Shown: positions 43,607 to 54,364 of the stretch, piece after piece
Layout of the letters: the number at the start of each line of letters is the position of its first letter
Position numbering within the stretch: the stretch's first letter is position 1
Source: Clitopilus passeckerianus
Lineage: Eukaryota; Basidiomycota; Agaricomycetes; Agaricales; Entolomataceae
Length of the DNA stretch: 64,000 nt
Direction: 5' to 3'
Assembly (NCBI GenBank): GCA_944990035.1
Contig: CALYLX010000010.1
Location: 1 to 64,000, forward strand
Position numbers and translations under genes: made by a program
Notes under the pieces: model-generated
Seen by the model: only the letters and a program-made list of their open reading frames with translations
Database searches by the model: none
What the model was told of the DNA's origin: nothing

Positions 43607-46600
43607 ATGGGGAAGGCTCAGAAGAAGACAGGAAAGGGCCGCCTTGACAAGTACTATAAGCTTGCAAAGTAAGCCTTTAAAATTATGATCTTACCACCTT
43701 TCTAACTGCTTTGAACAGAGAACAGGGCTACCGAGCTCGTTCTGCTTTCAAGTTGATTCAACTAAACAAAAAATATGCCTTCCTAGAGAACGCAAGATGT
43801 ACCATTGATCTTTGTGCTGCCCCGGGAGGCTGGCTGCAGGTAGCAAGCAAGTACATGCCAGTGAACAGCGTCATCGTTGGTGAGTACTTTTCGATAATAA
43901 ACCCTGACCAGGCTTTTACTCTGGGCAGGCGTCGACTTGGTTCCAATCAAGCCAATCCCTCGTGTCGTGACATTTGCCGCCGATATAACAACGCCAAAAT
44001 GCCGCACTCTCATTAGAAGTGAACTCAAGGACTGGAAGGCTGATGTTGTTCTCCATGATGGTGCACCAAATGTCGGAACTGCCTGGATCCAAGATGCCTA
44101 CACCCAATCTGAACTTGTGCTCATGAGTCTGAAACTTGCGGTCGAGTTCCTTACAAAAGGTGGTACCTTTGTTACGAAGGTCTTCCGAAGTACCGACTAC
44201 AATAACCTCATCTGGGTTTTCAATCAACTCTTTGGTAAGGTTGAAGCGACAAAGCCTCCCTCATCGAGGTGCGTGCCTACCATTGAACTCATCAGATTCC
44301 GTTTAACAGCTGTGGCTTAGAAATGTCTCTGCCGAAATCTTCGTAGTTTGTCGTGATTTCCTGGCGCCAAAACACATCGATCCCAAATTCCTCGACCCCA
44401 GACATGTATTCAAAGAGATTTCTTCAATAATAACGACGCAGACGGAGGAGGGCACTTCCATCGCACCTAACGCGCAGGCCAACGTATTTCAACCGGAGAA
44501 AAAGCGCAGACATCGTGACGGTTATGCGGATGGCGATTACACCCTATTCCATACGATAAATGCTGCAGACTTCATTCGGAGTATGGACCCAGTCACTCTC
44601 CTTGGGTCAGGGAACAAAATCTCGTTTATTACCGATGAAGAAAAGGGGTACGATAATTGACTTCATTATTATTACAACCCACCTCTGATTCTCGTCTAGG
44701 TGGTTGAAGTTGCCTTTAACCTCAGCCGATGTGAAGGCAAACTGTGACGATCTCAAAGTCTTAGGCAAGGGTGACTTCAAAACCCTGATTAGATGGCGTT
44801 TGGCTCTGCGCCAGGAGGTAAGGGTAAAACCATTATGTGGAGTAGCAGGACTAACAAAATATCCGACTGAAGCTGGGACTAGATAATAAAGTCATGGAAA
44901 CAGAAGATCTTGTGGAAGTTGCCGAAGTCGAGGAACAGGTCGATGAGGAACAGCAAATTACCGAGGAGGTCAGTTACATGGTTTACTGGCCTCGAACAAC
45001 CATTAAATTGTTTGTAGCTTGAGAGGCTGAACTCTGAAGCCGCTGCACGGGCGAAACGGGACCGGCGCAAGGCGAATGAGATACGGACCAGGACTATCCA
45101 ACGGATGCAATTACAAATGACTGCCCCGCTTGATATTGGTCTGGAACAGGCCGACATGTCTCTTGGTGGTCAAGATGACATATTTACCCTCGACGACAGC
45201 AATGTGAAGCGGGTGGCAAAATCGAGGAGGGCCTTTGAGACATCGACTATGGAAGATGCAATGGCGGAATCTGACTCCGATGGTGCAGAAGGAGAGGTTG
45301 ACGAGGATGACGAGATCCTGAATTCAGATGAGGAGAGGGAACGGCGAGCTGAGGCACTCGAAGCCGAAATGGATGGTTTGTACGATGCTTACCAGGAAAG
45401 GTTACGAGAGAGGGATGCCAAGTTCAAGGCCAAGCAAGCGAGAGAGAAAAACCCAGAAAGAGAGGAGTGGCATGGGATTGGGTACAAGGATGATGATGAC
45501 GATTCGAGCGACGGGGAGGGTGGGTGGCGGGATGGGGTCGACGATAACTCATTTGATGATACCTCAGATGAAGGTGATGAGGACGAGGAGGAGGAGGTGC
45601 CTCACGTAGGGAAGAAGCGACGACTTCCGCCTACTGGAGATACCCCAAAAACAAAACGTTCGCGGACCGATGGCCACAAGACGGCTGCTCAGGCAGTCAG
45701 TCAAGCTGCGAAGGTGTGGTTCAGCCAGGACGTCTTTGCCGGGGTTGATGGTCTAGATGACGCAGGGCAAAGCGATGAGGATGAAGATGTTTCTGAGTCG
45801 GACCCAGAAACAGATATAGTGCGTCCCCGCCATCCGTCAATTTTGTCGTCTTGTTAATTCCTCTTATCAGGACATGGAAGAGTATGAGACAGATGAAGAC
45901 GACTTCGAGATCGTACCCCAGGATGCGGAAGCTGATGTCGACATGTGGGACGTGGACGATGAGGATAAAAATGCTGTGAAACGAGCAAAACTAAAAGGTT
46001 TGGCTATGTCGCTTCGGTTTCAAAAGTCCAACTCATCTCTTTTTAGCGCTCTCCCTCGACACTCCAGAGGCGGTTACTCTAGCGCAGCAGCTAGTGAACC
46101 GCCAAACGACGAAGACCCACCTCATAAATGAAGGCTTCAACCGTTACTCGTTGAACGCGAAGGACGGACTACCATCCTGGTTCCTCGACGATGAGTCGAA
46201 GCACTACAAGCCGAACATCCCTGTCACCAAAGAAGCCATGGCAGTCCTTCGCCAAAAGCAGCGTGCACTTGACGCCCGACCAATTAAGAAGGTTGCTGAA
46301 GCCAAAGCGCGCAAGAAATTCAAGGCCCATCAACAACTGGAGAAGGCGCTGAAGAAAGCTGAGGGTGTGAACTCTACGGCTGACATGTCCGAACGCGAGA
46401 AAGCTCAGCAGATAGAAAAACTCATGAGTAAGGGGAGATCCAAGGCCAAGCAAAAAAAGAAGGAGATCAGTGTCGTTGTTGCCAAAGGCTCTCATAAGGG
46501 TATCCAGGGCCGGCCGAAAGGCGTGAAGGGAAGGTATGTTATGGTGGACGCGCGTATGAGGAAAGAGGTGTGTTCCCGTTTTCTTCTACATATCCTCTAA

Positions 46601-46672
46601 GACTCATCCCCAATCCAGGTTCGTGCAAAGAAGCGCGCTGAAAAAGCAAACAAAAAGCGGCGAAAGGCGTGA
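43607..46672 (+). CDS. SPB1: SPB1, AdoMet-dependent rRNA 2'-O-methyltransferase (FtsJ family)
   Basis: Nucleolar enzyme that methylates the A-loop of 25S rRNA in pre-60S particles. The start gives [20 protein letters not shown]. The FtsJ domain (residues about 20-210) shows [15 protein letters not shown] (catalytic Lys), [19 protein letters not shown] (AdoMet loop), [13 protein letters not shown] (catalytic Asp) and [14 protein letters not shown] (second Lys). Then come the DUF3381 region ([20 protein letters not shown]), long acidic stretches and the Spb1 C-terminal domain: [40 protein letters not shown] and a Lys/Arg end [14 protein letters not shown]. Several introns are present; the final coding exon begins near 46619. 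Confidence 0.95.
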
Positions 46673-46740
46673 TGTATTAATATCTAGATGCATTATATGG
46701 ATTCTATAAACTAGAATATATGGCGTCAGAATTCTGGCTT

Positions 46741-49495
46741 CTAAAATAATTCCTTGTCTTCAACGTCCTGTAGGCGGGGCCTCGATACGGGTGGGTTGTT
46801 GAGCGAATCCACGGTTGAGAGGAGAGATTGCCACGATTTCTCAGAGGCAGGACCAGTATAAGAGACCTACAAAATACTTCAGCTATAGGCTTGAGTATCA
46901 GCGAGGAGACTTACATGGCATAATTTCTGTGTTCGGCCACTTCCGAGATCCAGCACATTTTCTACGACGGTGGAAACGTTGTCATTGGCGCCCTCAATCG
47001 GTTGGCTATCTTGTCGGATGTTATATGACGCGTCAAGTCCATATGTTAAGCCGCCTTGTTTTATGACAAGGGGAGGTTTAGGACGAGGTAGGCCATCTGT
47101 GGTCAAGCTAGCGGTGAGGAAGTTAGGAAGCCGTCTCCTAGTCGTTTGATGCAGAACATACTGTGTTCGTAGTTGTTCATAATACTCATGAAGTTCGTTG
47201 GGCCAGTCACCCTGCGCTAGCGTAGATGAGTTGGTGAAGGTAAAACGGACGTCCATTGTCCTAAAGAAAGGTCAGGTTGAACTGGTTTAAGAGCTGGCAT
47301 GGACAAACCTTGAAGGCATAGATAAGTTAATATCGAGTGCTGCCCCCAATTTGCACTCCGGTTTCATGGTAATCTGGTGGGATGATGGAACCGGTGAGCT
47401 AGGCTGGTCGGAGCTCACTGTTCCATCATCTAATTCAGATTGAGCTGCTTCGGAGCCAGCCTCTTTCAATGGTGAGGTAGTTGCAGCGTTCAGTGCGACA
47501 CTGAACCTCATGAAAGGCCTTGTACTACTAGGTTGGGCCTTCGTGTCAGATTCAGCGACTGCACGATATACAAGTCTGTGGGACATCTGCGGGTGGGTTA
47601 TGGAGCTCCCAGAAAGCTTAGCTGGTAGGCTAATGAAGGAATTTGACATCATTCCTGATCCGTGTTGGGTTATGCGTGCTCTCGTACCTGGGTATAAACA
47701 GCTGGCTTTCCGGGTGGTCCGCAAGGAATTTCATTACTGCCTGAGGAGTCTGGGAACCCAGCAGCGGTGGTAAAAGTGATGGCAGTTGACTGCCTCCAGT
47801 GATCACTGCATGCCCGAAACTGGATAGTCATTGGTCATAGTGTGAAGAGGATTAATGGTTGCCACATACGAAGCTGTTACGTCAGTTGCGAAATGCTGAT
47901 GCTGAGAGGCCGTCTCATAAGCACGCTCAAGCACGTCACACAAACGGTCTTCAGATCTACAAACCAATGAGATATATCAGACAAGAAATGGAGGATGCTA
48001 CTAACCCTGTTGCTCCGCTGACAGGCTGGCACTCGTCCAGCGGTCCCTCTGAAGAGTCGAACATTGTACCGAACATGCGCTCTACTGTCCGTAGACGGAA
48101 GACATTGGGTGAACGTACAGAGGTGGGCAGAGGCTGTGGAGAGTAAAAGGGATAGAAGGCAAAACCAGCTTGTTGAGTGGCCTCGTGCTCGGACTCTAAT
48201 ATTCCTTTACCACCCGCACTACTGCCTGAGAAATCGACAAAGGCAGAGTGACCTTCGTTCGCCTGATATTCCGGTCAGAAGACACTTGAGGGGAGGGGCG
48301 TAGCAAATACCGAAAATGTGGCTTGAAGCATTAATTTCTTGGCGTAATGAGCTGACTGGGGGAAACTAGATCTGAAATGAAGTTTGTACTAGTGCTTGGT
48401 TAGCATTCCTGTTGAGACCTGGAGCAAGCGACGCACGACGCCATCACCCAGACTCTCTACGAACACGCCAGAACTCCTCGAGATGCGTTGAAGCGTGATC
48501 CCATCGATGACCGCTTTAAGAGGCAGAGCGAAAACCTCCTCACCAATGTCCTAGTAAATGTCAAAAAAAAGAAAGGTATTCATTGACCCAGGACAACTTA
48601 CCTTTTTAATTACCTCAACATGATCCGTGAGCTTTTGAACGGACGCCTTGACCCCCTCTACCTTCAAGGCCAGTGGATGTGGAGAGAATGATACATGGAC
48701 GTTATACTGGGAGGACAGTACAAGGAGATCGCTCCCGTCTAGATGGTGTCAAATGGAAATAAATTCAGATGAAATCAACGTAAGCCATACCTTTCCCCAG
48801 CATGAGGAAGGCCTGCTGCACATCAAGTGGAAATGCTGGCAAGGGACTAAATACTTGCACTCAAGCAAATCAACAAAGGACACCTACATTTGAAGACAAT
48901 ATCTGTCCATTCCTTTCGTTTTCTCCGAATGTCCGCAACCGATGGCCACCCCCATTGCTTTTCAACGATTGTTGCCACATAATGCCACTTGGTACGCTTG
49001 CCTTTTGGAGGATCAACGTGGTACAGAGAAACGAACTGTCGGAATTGCTGCAGACTAAAGGTCCGCATCAGCGACTCAATCAGCTCTGCATATTGCTTTT
49101 CGTATTTGGGAGTGTCTGGTGCCGCATGCCCGGGTGGCTTGTAGCGTTCAATGTCTGCCAATGTGACCTCTCGGCTCCCAGAATCGATTTGCTGGAGGAA
49201 CTCCTCGGCTTTGGATGCACCAAGCGGATTCCTAGTTGTTTCCTTCTCTGTCTGTGCATTTAAGGCCCCCTCTTCGTTCTGTTCCTTTTCCTTCCGTGAT
49301 GATCTAGAGCGCTTCTTTGCTTTCGTCGCATAGAGCCTATAGCTGGCACAGTTGCTTGACGAGAGTACCGGTCGTGCAGCAGAGTAGAGCGTAGCTCGCG
49401 ACCCATGGCTTGACGCAGAGCTTATGCCTCCAATGAATAGTCTTGAGCTAGCATAGCACAGAGAGCGACAAGAGAGAGGCAACATGCACCAACTG
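46741..49495 (-). CDS. Mitochondrial protein resembling SLS1 (organelle gene-expression factor)
   Basis: Yeast Sls1 couples mitochondrial transcription and translation at the inner membrane. From ATG 49495 the protein has a long Ser/Arg-rich presequence (MLPLSCRSLCYASSRLFIGG). Then follow LMRTFSLQQFRQFVSLYHVD with KGKRTKWHYVATIVEKQWGW, typical of SLS-family amino domains, and NVHVSFSPHPLALKVEGVKA with IDGITLQRISRSSGVFVESL. Later exons read MLQATFSANEGHSAFVDFSG, FRLRTVERMFGTMFDSSEGP and MDVRFTFTNSSTLAQGDWPN, ending PRLQDVEDKELF. A 48-base intron must be removed between TFS and ANEGH to avoid a stop. The exact family is uncertain; mitochondrial location is more secure. It is divergent from eIF3b, 153 bp apart. 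Confidence 0.55.
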
Positions 49496-49648
49496 GACCG
49501 TCCAACGGGCTCTTGACTTTTGAAAACGCGAGTGAGGTAACTCGTATACGAATTTGGCAATCAATGTGTTTGGCATGGCCCTGGTTGCCAAACATCTCAG
49601 AAAAAAGCTTGCGACGGCACCGACGCGATTCGAAAAGTATCAGTAACG

Positions 49649-52232
49649 ATGCCAGGAACAACTGTCGACGATATTGACTATTCGGACATTGAGGCAAAGT
49701 AAGAAGCTAAACGTATCTCTAAGAATTAGCCTTAACCTTCTATAGATACCAAGTTCAATACGATGAAAGCCTCGACAATACTATCGTGATAGATGGTGTA
49801 CCAAGTATCGACAAGTCCAAGCTGGACAAGCTTCTCGCAAAGATCTGCAAAGATTTTGGAAAGAAGGGTGTTTCAGTCAAACCAGATGATATTTTCATGC
49901 CTTGGGATGAGAAAACTGGCAAGAACAAAGGGTAAATATTTCTTCATCTTCCGTCAGACCCATGTCACTCATGGCCTACGTAGATACCTGTTCATCGACT
50001 TCCGCAACGTAGAAGAGGCAAATACCGCCCTCGCCATCCTCCAAAATCATGCCTTCGATGCCAAGCACACATTCAAGCTAAACCGATTTACCGATGTTGA
50101 TACATTCGCTGATTTGGACGAGGAATACATCGAGCCAGAAGAGGAGGAATATACACCCAAGGTAGAAATAATCATCCTTCTCAATATCTCTCACCTAACT
50201 TTACCTTACAGGAACATCTGCGAGCGTGGCTAGCCGACCCCCAAGGTCGCGATCAATTTGTGACTTACAGAGGAGAAGAAATCCTCATTCACTGGCATGG
50301 AAAACCTTCTCAGAGCGAAGTCGCTCACAAACCTGTAAGATTTTTTCCTCGATCAATTCATCAATCGCTGGAACAACTGCTGTAGGACTGGAAAGATTTC
50401 CTATATGTTGCTTGGTCTCCTCTGGGAACATATATCGCGACTCTCCACCGGCAGGGTGTGCGTCTATGGGGAGGTCCCTCGTGGAAACCTCAACAACGTT
50501 TCGCCCATCCCCTTGTCAAACTCATTGACTTCTCGCCATGCGAGAACTACCTTGTCACCTGGTCAAACGAACCTATTGTCGTGCCCGAAGGTGCTTTGCA
50601 AGGACCTCAGTATTTCTCTCCGGAGGACGAAGGCAACAACATCGCTGTCTGGGACATTAAATCCGGAAACCTTCTTCGTACATTCTCAAGCCAGCATGAC
50701 AATGAGGCGCTAGGAGCTAAAAAGCAGATGCAGTGGCCTGCACTAAAATGGAGTCCTGATGACAAGTTTGTTGCACGTGTCACCCCAGGCCAGATGATCA
50801 GTGTACACGAACTTCCCAGCATGTACTTGCAAGGAAAGAAGAGCCTAAAGATTGAAGGTGTTATCGATTTCGAGTGGTGTCCACAAGGTGACAAAGACCG
50901 CGAAGAAGCTGAAAAAGCGGCGGCCGGCAAACCGTCCACCAAGAACCCCAGAGAAAACATGCTTGCTTACTGGACACCAGAAGTCGCAAACCAACCTGCA
51001 CGAGTAACTCTCCTGGCCTTCCCCAGTCGCACAATTTTGCGTCAAAAGAATCTCTTCAACGTGACGGAGGTATGGCTAGCAAATGGCCTATCCGCACATC
51101 ACTGAAATTTTGGCATTTAGTGTAAGCTATTCTGGCAAAACCAAGGAGACTTCCTATGCGTCAAGGTCGATAGGCACACCAAAACAAAGAAGTCCATTTT
51201 CTGCAATCTTGAAATCTTCCGAGTTCGCGAAAAAGACTATCCCGTCGAGGTCGTCGAGCTGAAAGGTAAGCACACGCACAAGTTTTCGTTGTGGAAGAGC
51301 TCTTTTTTACCACTCGTAGATACGGTCCTTGACTTCTCCTGGGAGCCCAAAGGAGAGCGGTTCGCAATTGTATCCAGCAGCGACCCCAATCTCGGTAACC
51401 CCGGCCCAGGGATAACCATCAAGACCGATGTCAGCTTCTACCAACTTGATCGTACCAAAAACGACTTCAAGCCCCTTCGTACGTACATTCATATCTGCCC
51501 AGATCCTCTTCTTATCAAAGTGTAGGTACCCTGCCATCTCGCACGAGCAATGCTATTCGGTGGTCCCCTCGAGGTCGTCATGTTGTTTTAGCTACCGTCG
51601 GCTCCTCGAGCAAGTCTGAACTTGAGTTCTGGGATCTCGACTTCAATGTTGAAGAACAAACCAGGCGAGAGCCCCTCAGCTCGAAAGAGGAAGCCTGGGG
51701 TGCTGGCATCCAATTGCTTGGAACCGCCGATCACTATGGGGTTACAGACGTCGAGTGGGATCCTAGTGGCCGTTATTTGGCTACAAGTGCAAGCGCTTGG
51801 ACGCACACTGTTAGTGACGGAGCTTCTATTTCTCTACAGATACTGATTTAGGGTTTTCAGCTTGAGAATGGCTACGCTATCTGGGACTTCCGTGGACAGG
51901 AAATCATCAAGCATGTTCAGGATCGATTCAAGCAGTTTATCTGGCGTCCACGACCACCTACACTTTTGAGCAAAGAAAAACAGAAGTTGGTTCGAAAGAA
52001 TCTACGTGAATACAGTCGCGCGTTCGACGAGGAAGATGCCGCTGAGGAAAGCAGTGTTAGTGCCGAGCTTATTGCACTGCGCAAACGGTTGGTCGATGAG
52101 TGGAATGCTTGGCGTGCTCTCTGCAAGCGCGACGTTGACGATCGTGCTTCAACTGAAGAGGATGATAAGGAGGAGATTGAGGTTTGGATCGACGAAGTTA
52201 TTGAGCAAACTGAGGAGGTGGTGATCGAGTAA
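49649..52232 (+). CDS. PRT1: eIF3b (Prt1), translation initiation factor 3 subunit b
   Basis: Core scaffold of eIF3 on the 40S ribosome. The start gives MPGTTVDDIDYSDIEAK. An RRM follows at residues about 40-125 (NTIVIDGVPSIDKSKLDKLL, YLFIDFRNVEEANTALAILQ). Then comes a WD-type beta-propeller with GVRLWGGPSWKPQQRFAHPL, LIDFSPCENYLVTWSNEPIV, MQWPALKWSPDDKFVARVTP, CKLFWQNQGDFLCVKVDRHT and VTDVEWDPSGRYLATSASAW. The carboxyl helices (KQFIWRPRPPTLLSKEKQKL onward) bind other eIF3 subunits, and the end is acidic (TEEVVIE). About nine short introns are present. Length and order are as in other fungal eIF3b proteins. Confidence 0.95.
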
Positions 52233-52438
52233 CTGATATCTGTTGTATACTGTATTATCCAGCTTGCGTGAAATCATTCATCATTCCGCTGCCTCTGTCT
52301 AGGTCTGCCCAAAGTAATATCCCCCTGGGCAAAAATTCTCAGGTTTCCCTGTAAAATGCAAATGGCACCACTACGCTTTTTTCCTGGTGCCACCCTCAGC
52401 CGACCCGGTAACAGCCGAAAACGTGACCAACTTGGATC

Positions 52439-52447
52439 TTATCTGAC
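52439..52447 (-). promoter_or_regulatory. GATA-type iron-repressor site upstream of HapX
   Basis: The plus strand reads TTATCTGAC, whose complement GTCAGATAA matches eight of nine positions of ATCWGATAA, the site of fungal iron-sensing GATA repressors (SreA, Urbs1, Sfu1). It lies 91 bases before the HapX ATG. SreA repression of hapX during iron sufficiency is established in Aspergillus; its use here is inference. Confidence 0.5.
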
Positions 52448-52537
52448 AAGGACTTGTCCTCAGATCTACTCTACCACTTTCCACCAAGTACAGTAACTCA
52501 CCGTAACCTCTGCACTCAAACGTCTATTCGTCTTACC

Positions 52538-54296
52538 ATGGCCTCCGCTGAGTTGGATGCTACTGCTTCATCCTCTACAAAGCTATGGGCGACAGGTCAG
52601 ACTCTACCCGTCTCCGCAGCATTGTGTCCTGACATTTTTTCCGCGTCCAGCATCCAAAGAATGGGTCATTCAACCTAAGCCTAAGCCTGGTAGAAAGCCA
52701 AAGAAGGATGCTTCTAAGGCCGAGAGCGAGGTATCTAAATTTTATGGCTCGTGTATGATAGCTCATTGGTCTGACTCATCCGCTCAGTCGACCGCTACCG
52801 ACAGTAAGGGACGAAGGGTCCAGAACAGGTTATACTTCCTCTGACCATAATGTTCGATTTTATTGATCGAAGACTCGTTTAGAGCTGCTCAACGAGCTTT
52901 TCGAGAGCGAAAGCAATCCCAATTAGCTGAACTCCAGGCCAAAGTTCAATCCTATGAACAAGGAGAAATTGAACGGAACGTAGCTCTCCAGAATATTGCT
53001 AAGCGTCTTAAGGAGGAAAATGAAGCTCTCCGAGTAGAGAATCAATCTCTCATGGATAAGCTTGCCCAGCTCGGTCAGTCTCTTGACCCCGCCACCGAGA
53101 TTGGAAAGAAGCGGCCCCGGCCCAGCTCTCCTACTTTCCTCACAGCGAATGTGAATACAAAGAAGGCGAAATCTCAGGAAACATTGGTCGAAGAGCCTAT
53201 GTCTATTTTGTCATATCCCCCCACCCCGCCGTCTATGGCTCCTTCACCGGCCTCAGACGGATCTTCTGAGAACGCTGACTCTCCGTTTGGTTATGCTTCC
53301 CCACTCGATACCACTCAATCAAATATCAGCCCCATGCTCGACTTTTCAAGCTCTATGAAAATGACACAGTTTGGTGGGAGCAACGAAATATCCTTTGGCT
53401 GTGGATTCTGTGCTGAAGCCGGGCATTGCGTCTGCAACGACTTCATTTCCCCTTCCCTTGACGCCCCAGAGCAACTAGATGGCTATAAGGCGTCTGCTGA
53501 GGGAACAATCCGCTACGACAGCCATTTCCCCTCCGCTCCCGACCGTGTTGAACCTCCTGTGGCGAAACTTCGAACCTCTATTCTTGACCGCCTCCCAGCA
53601 TTCCAACCTGCTGTTCCTTTACGCCGCAGAAATCACCCTTCCTCTACCACCAATATTTTCCCCGTCCGACCAGCTCCTAAGCCCTCAACTATACTTGCAA
53701 CTTGTTCCGGAGACCCCTCGAATTGCCTTGCCTGTGCTGACGACTCCTTTGGGAAAGCATTTTGCTCAGCCATTAGAGAGTCCGTCGCAAACGAGACGCC
53801 TTGTTCTCCTGACTGCGAGACAGAAGCGGACAAGCCCCCCAAACCCTGTCGCGGACAGTGCTGCTCCGCGAAGACAGTGCCCCCCAATTCAAATCAGCCT
53901 AGCCCCGCAGAAAATGAAACTATACCCACCAGCGATGCGTGGCGCCAGATAAAAAATCACCCCAACGTCTCCTTCGCTGATCTCGCCCTACTCGCTGACG
54001 TCGTCTCACGTAGGTCCAAATGTACTGGACCTCGCGTGGTTATATCACCTGCGCCAGGATCTATCACCCCAGAACGGACCGTTTCCCCTAGCCAGCTTAA
54101 GAAGCAGCCCTCTAGCGACACTATGTTATCGGCTGGCTTTGATAGCCAACCCACAATTTACGACCGTGTTCGACCTACTTCTCTCGCCTCCCCTATCCCA
54201 ATACCCAAAGAAGACTGGATCCGCCAGAGAGTTTGCGAGGTTCAGAAGGATGCGGTGGAAACTGCGTTGCATATGCTTGATCACAAGTTTGCTTGA
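52538..54296 (+). CDS. hapX: HapX, iron-responsive bZIP regulator with Hap4-like CBC-binding motif
   Basis: Iron-regulatory subunit that binds the CCAAT-binding complex and represses iron-consuming genes during iron starvation. Exons 52538-52595, 52651-52730, 52788-52828 and 52883-54296 sum to 1593 bases (530 residues). Exon 2 supplies the Hap4-like motif SKEWVIQPKPKPGRKPKKD. Exons 3-4 give the basic region RRVQNRAAQRAFRERKQSQL followed by a leucine-zipper coiled coil. Cysteine-rich regions, thought to sense iron, are FGCGFCAEAGHCVCND, CSGDPSNCLACADDSFGKAFC and CSPDCETEADKPPKPCRGQCC. The carboxyl end is DAVETALHMLDHKFA. The Hap4-like box together with bZIP and cysteine-rich regions distinguishes it from Yap1-type bZIPs. 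A GATA-type site lies upstream. Confidence 0.9.
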
Positions 54297-54364
54297 TTTA
54301 CAAATATGTATAATCTATTCCTCCTGTGTACAAATTGTAATATAGTCGAGTTATATTAGGCATA

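Noticed and set aside
47287..48320. Separate gene between SPB1 and the SLS1-like gene, possibly Misato/DML1
   Set aside because: All exons lie on the same strand and join in frame with the SLS1-like amino part once a 48-base intron is removed. The Misato tubulin-like motifs are absent.
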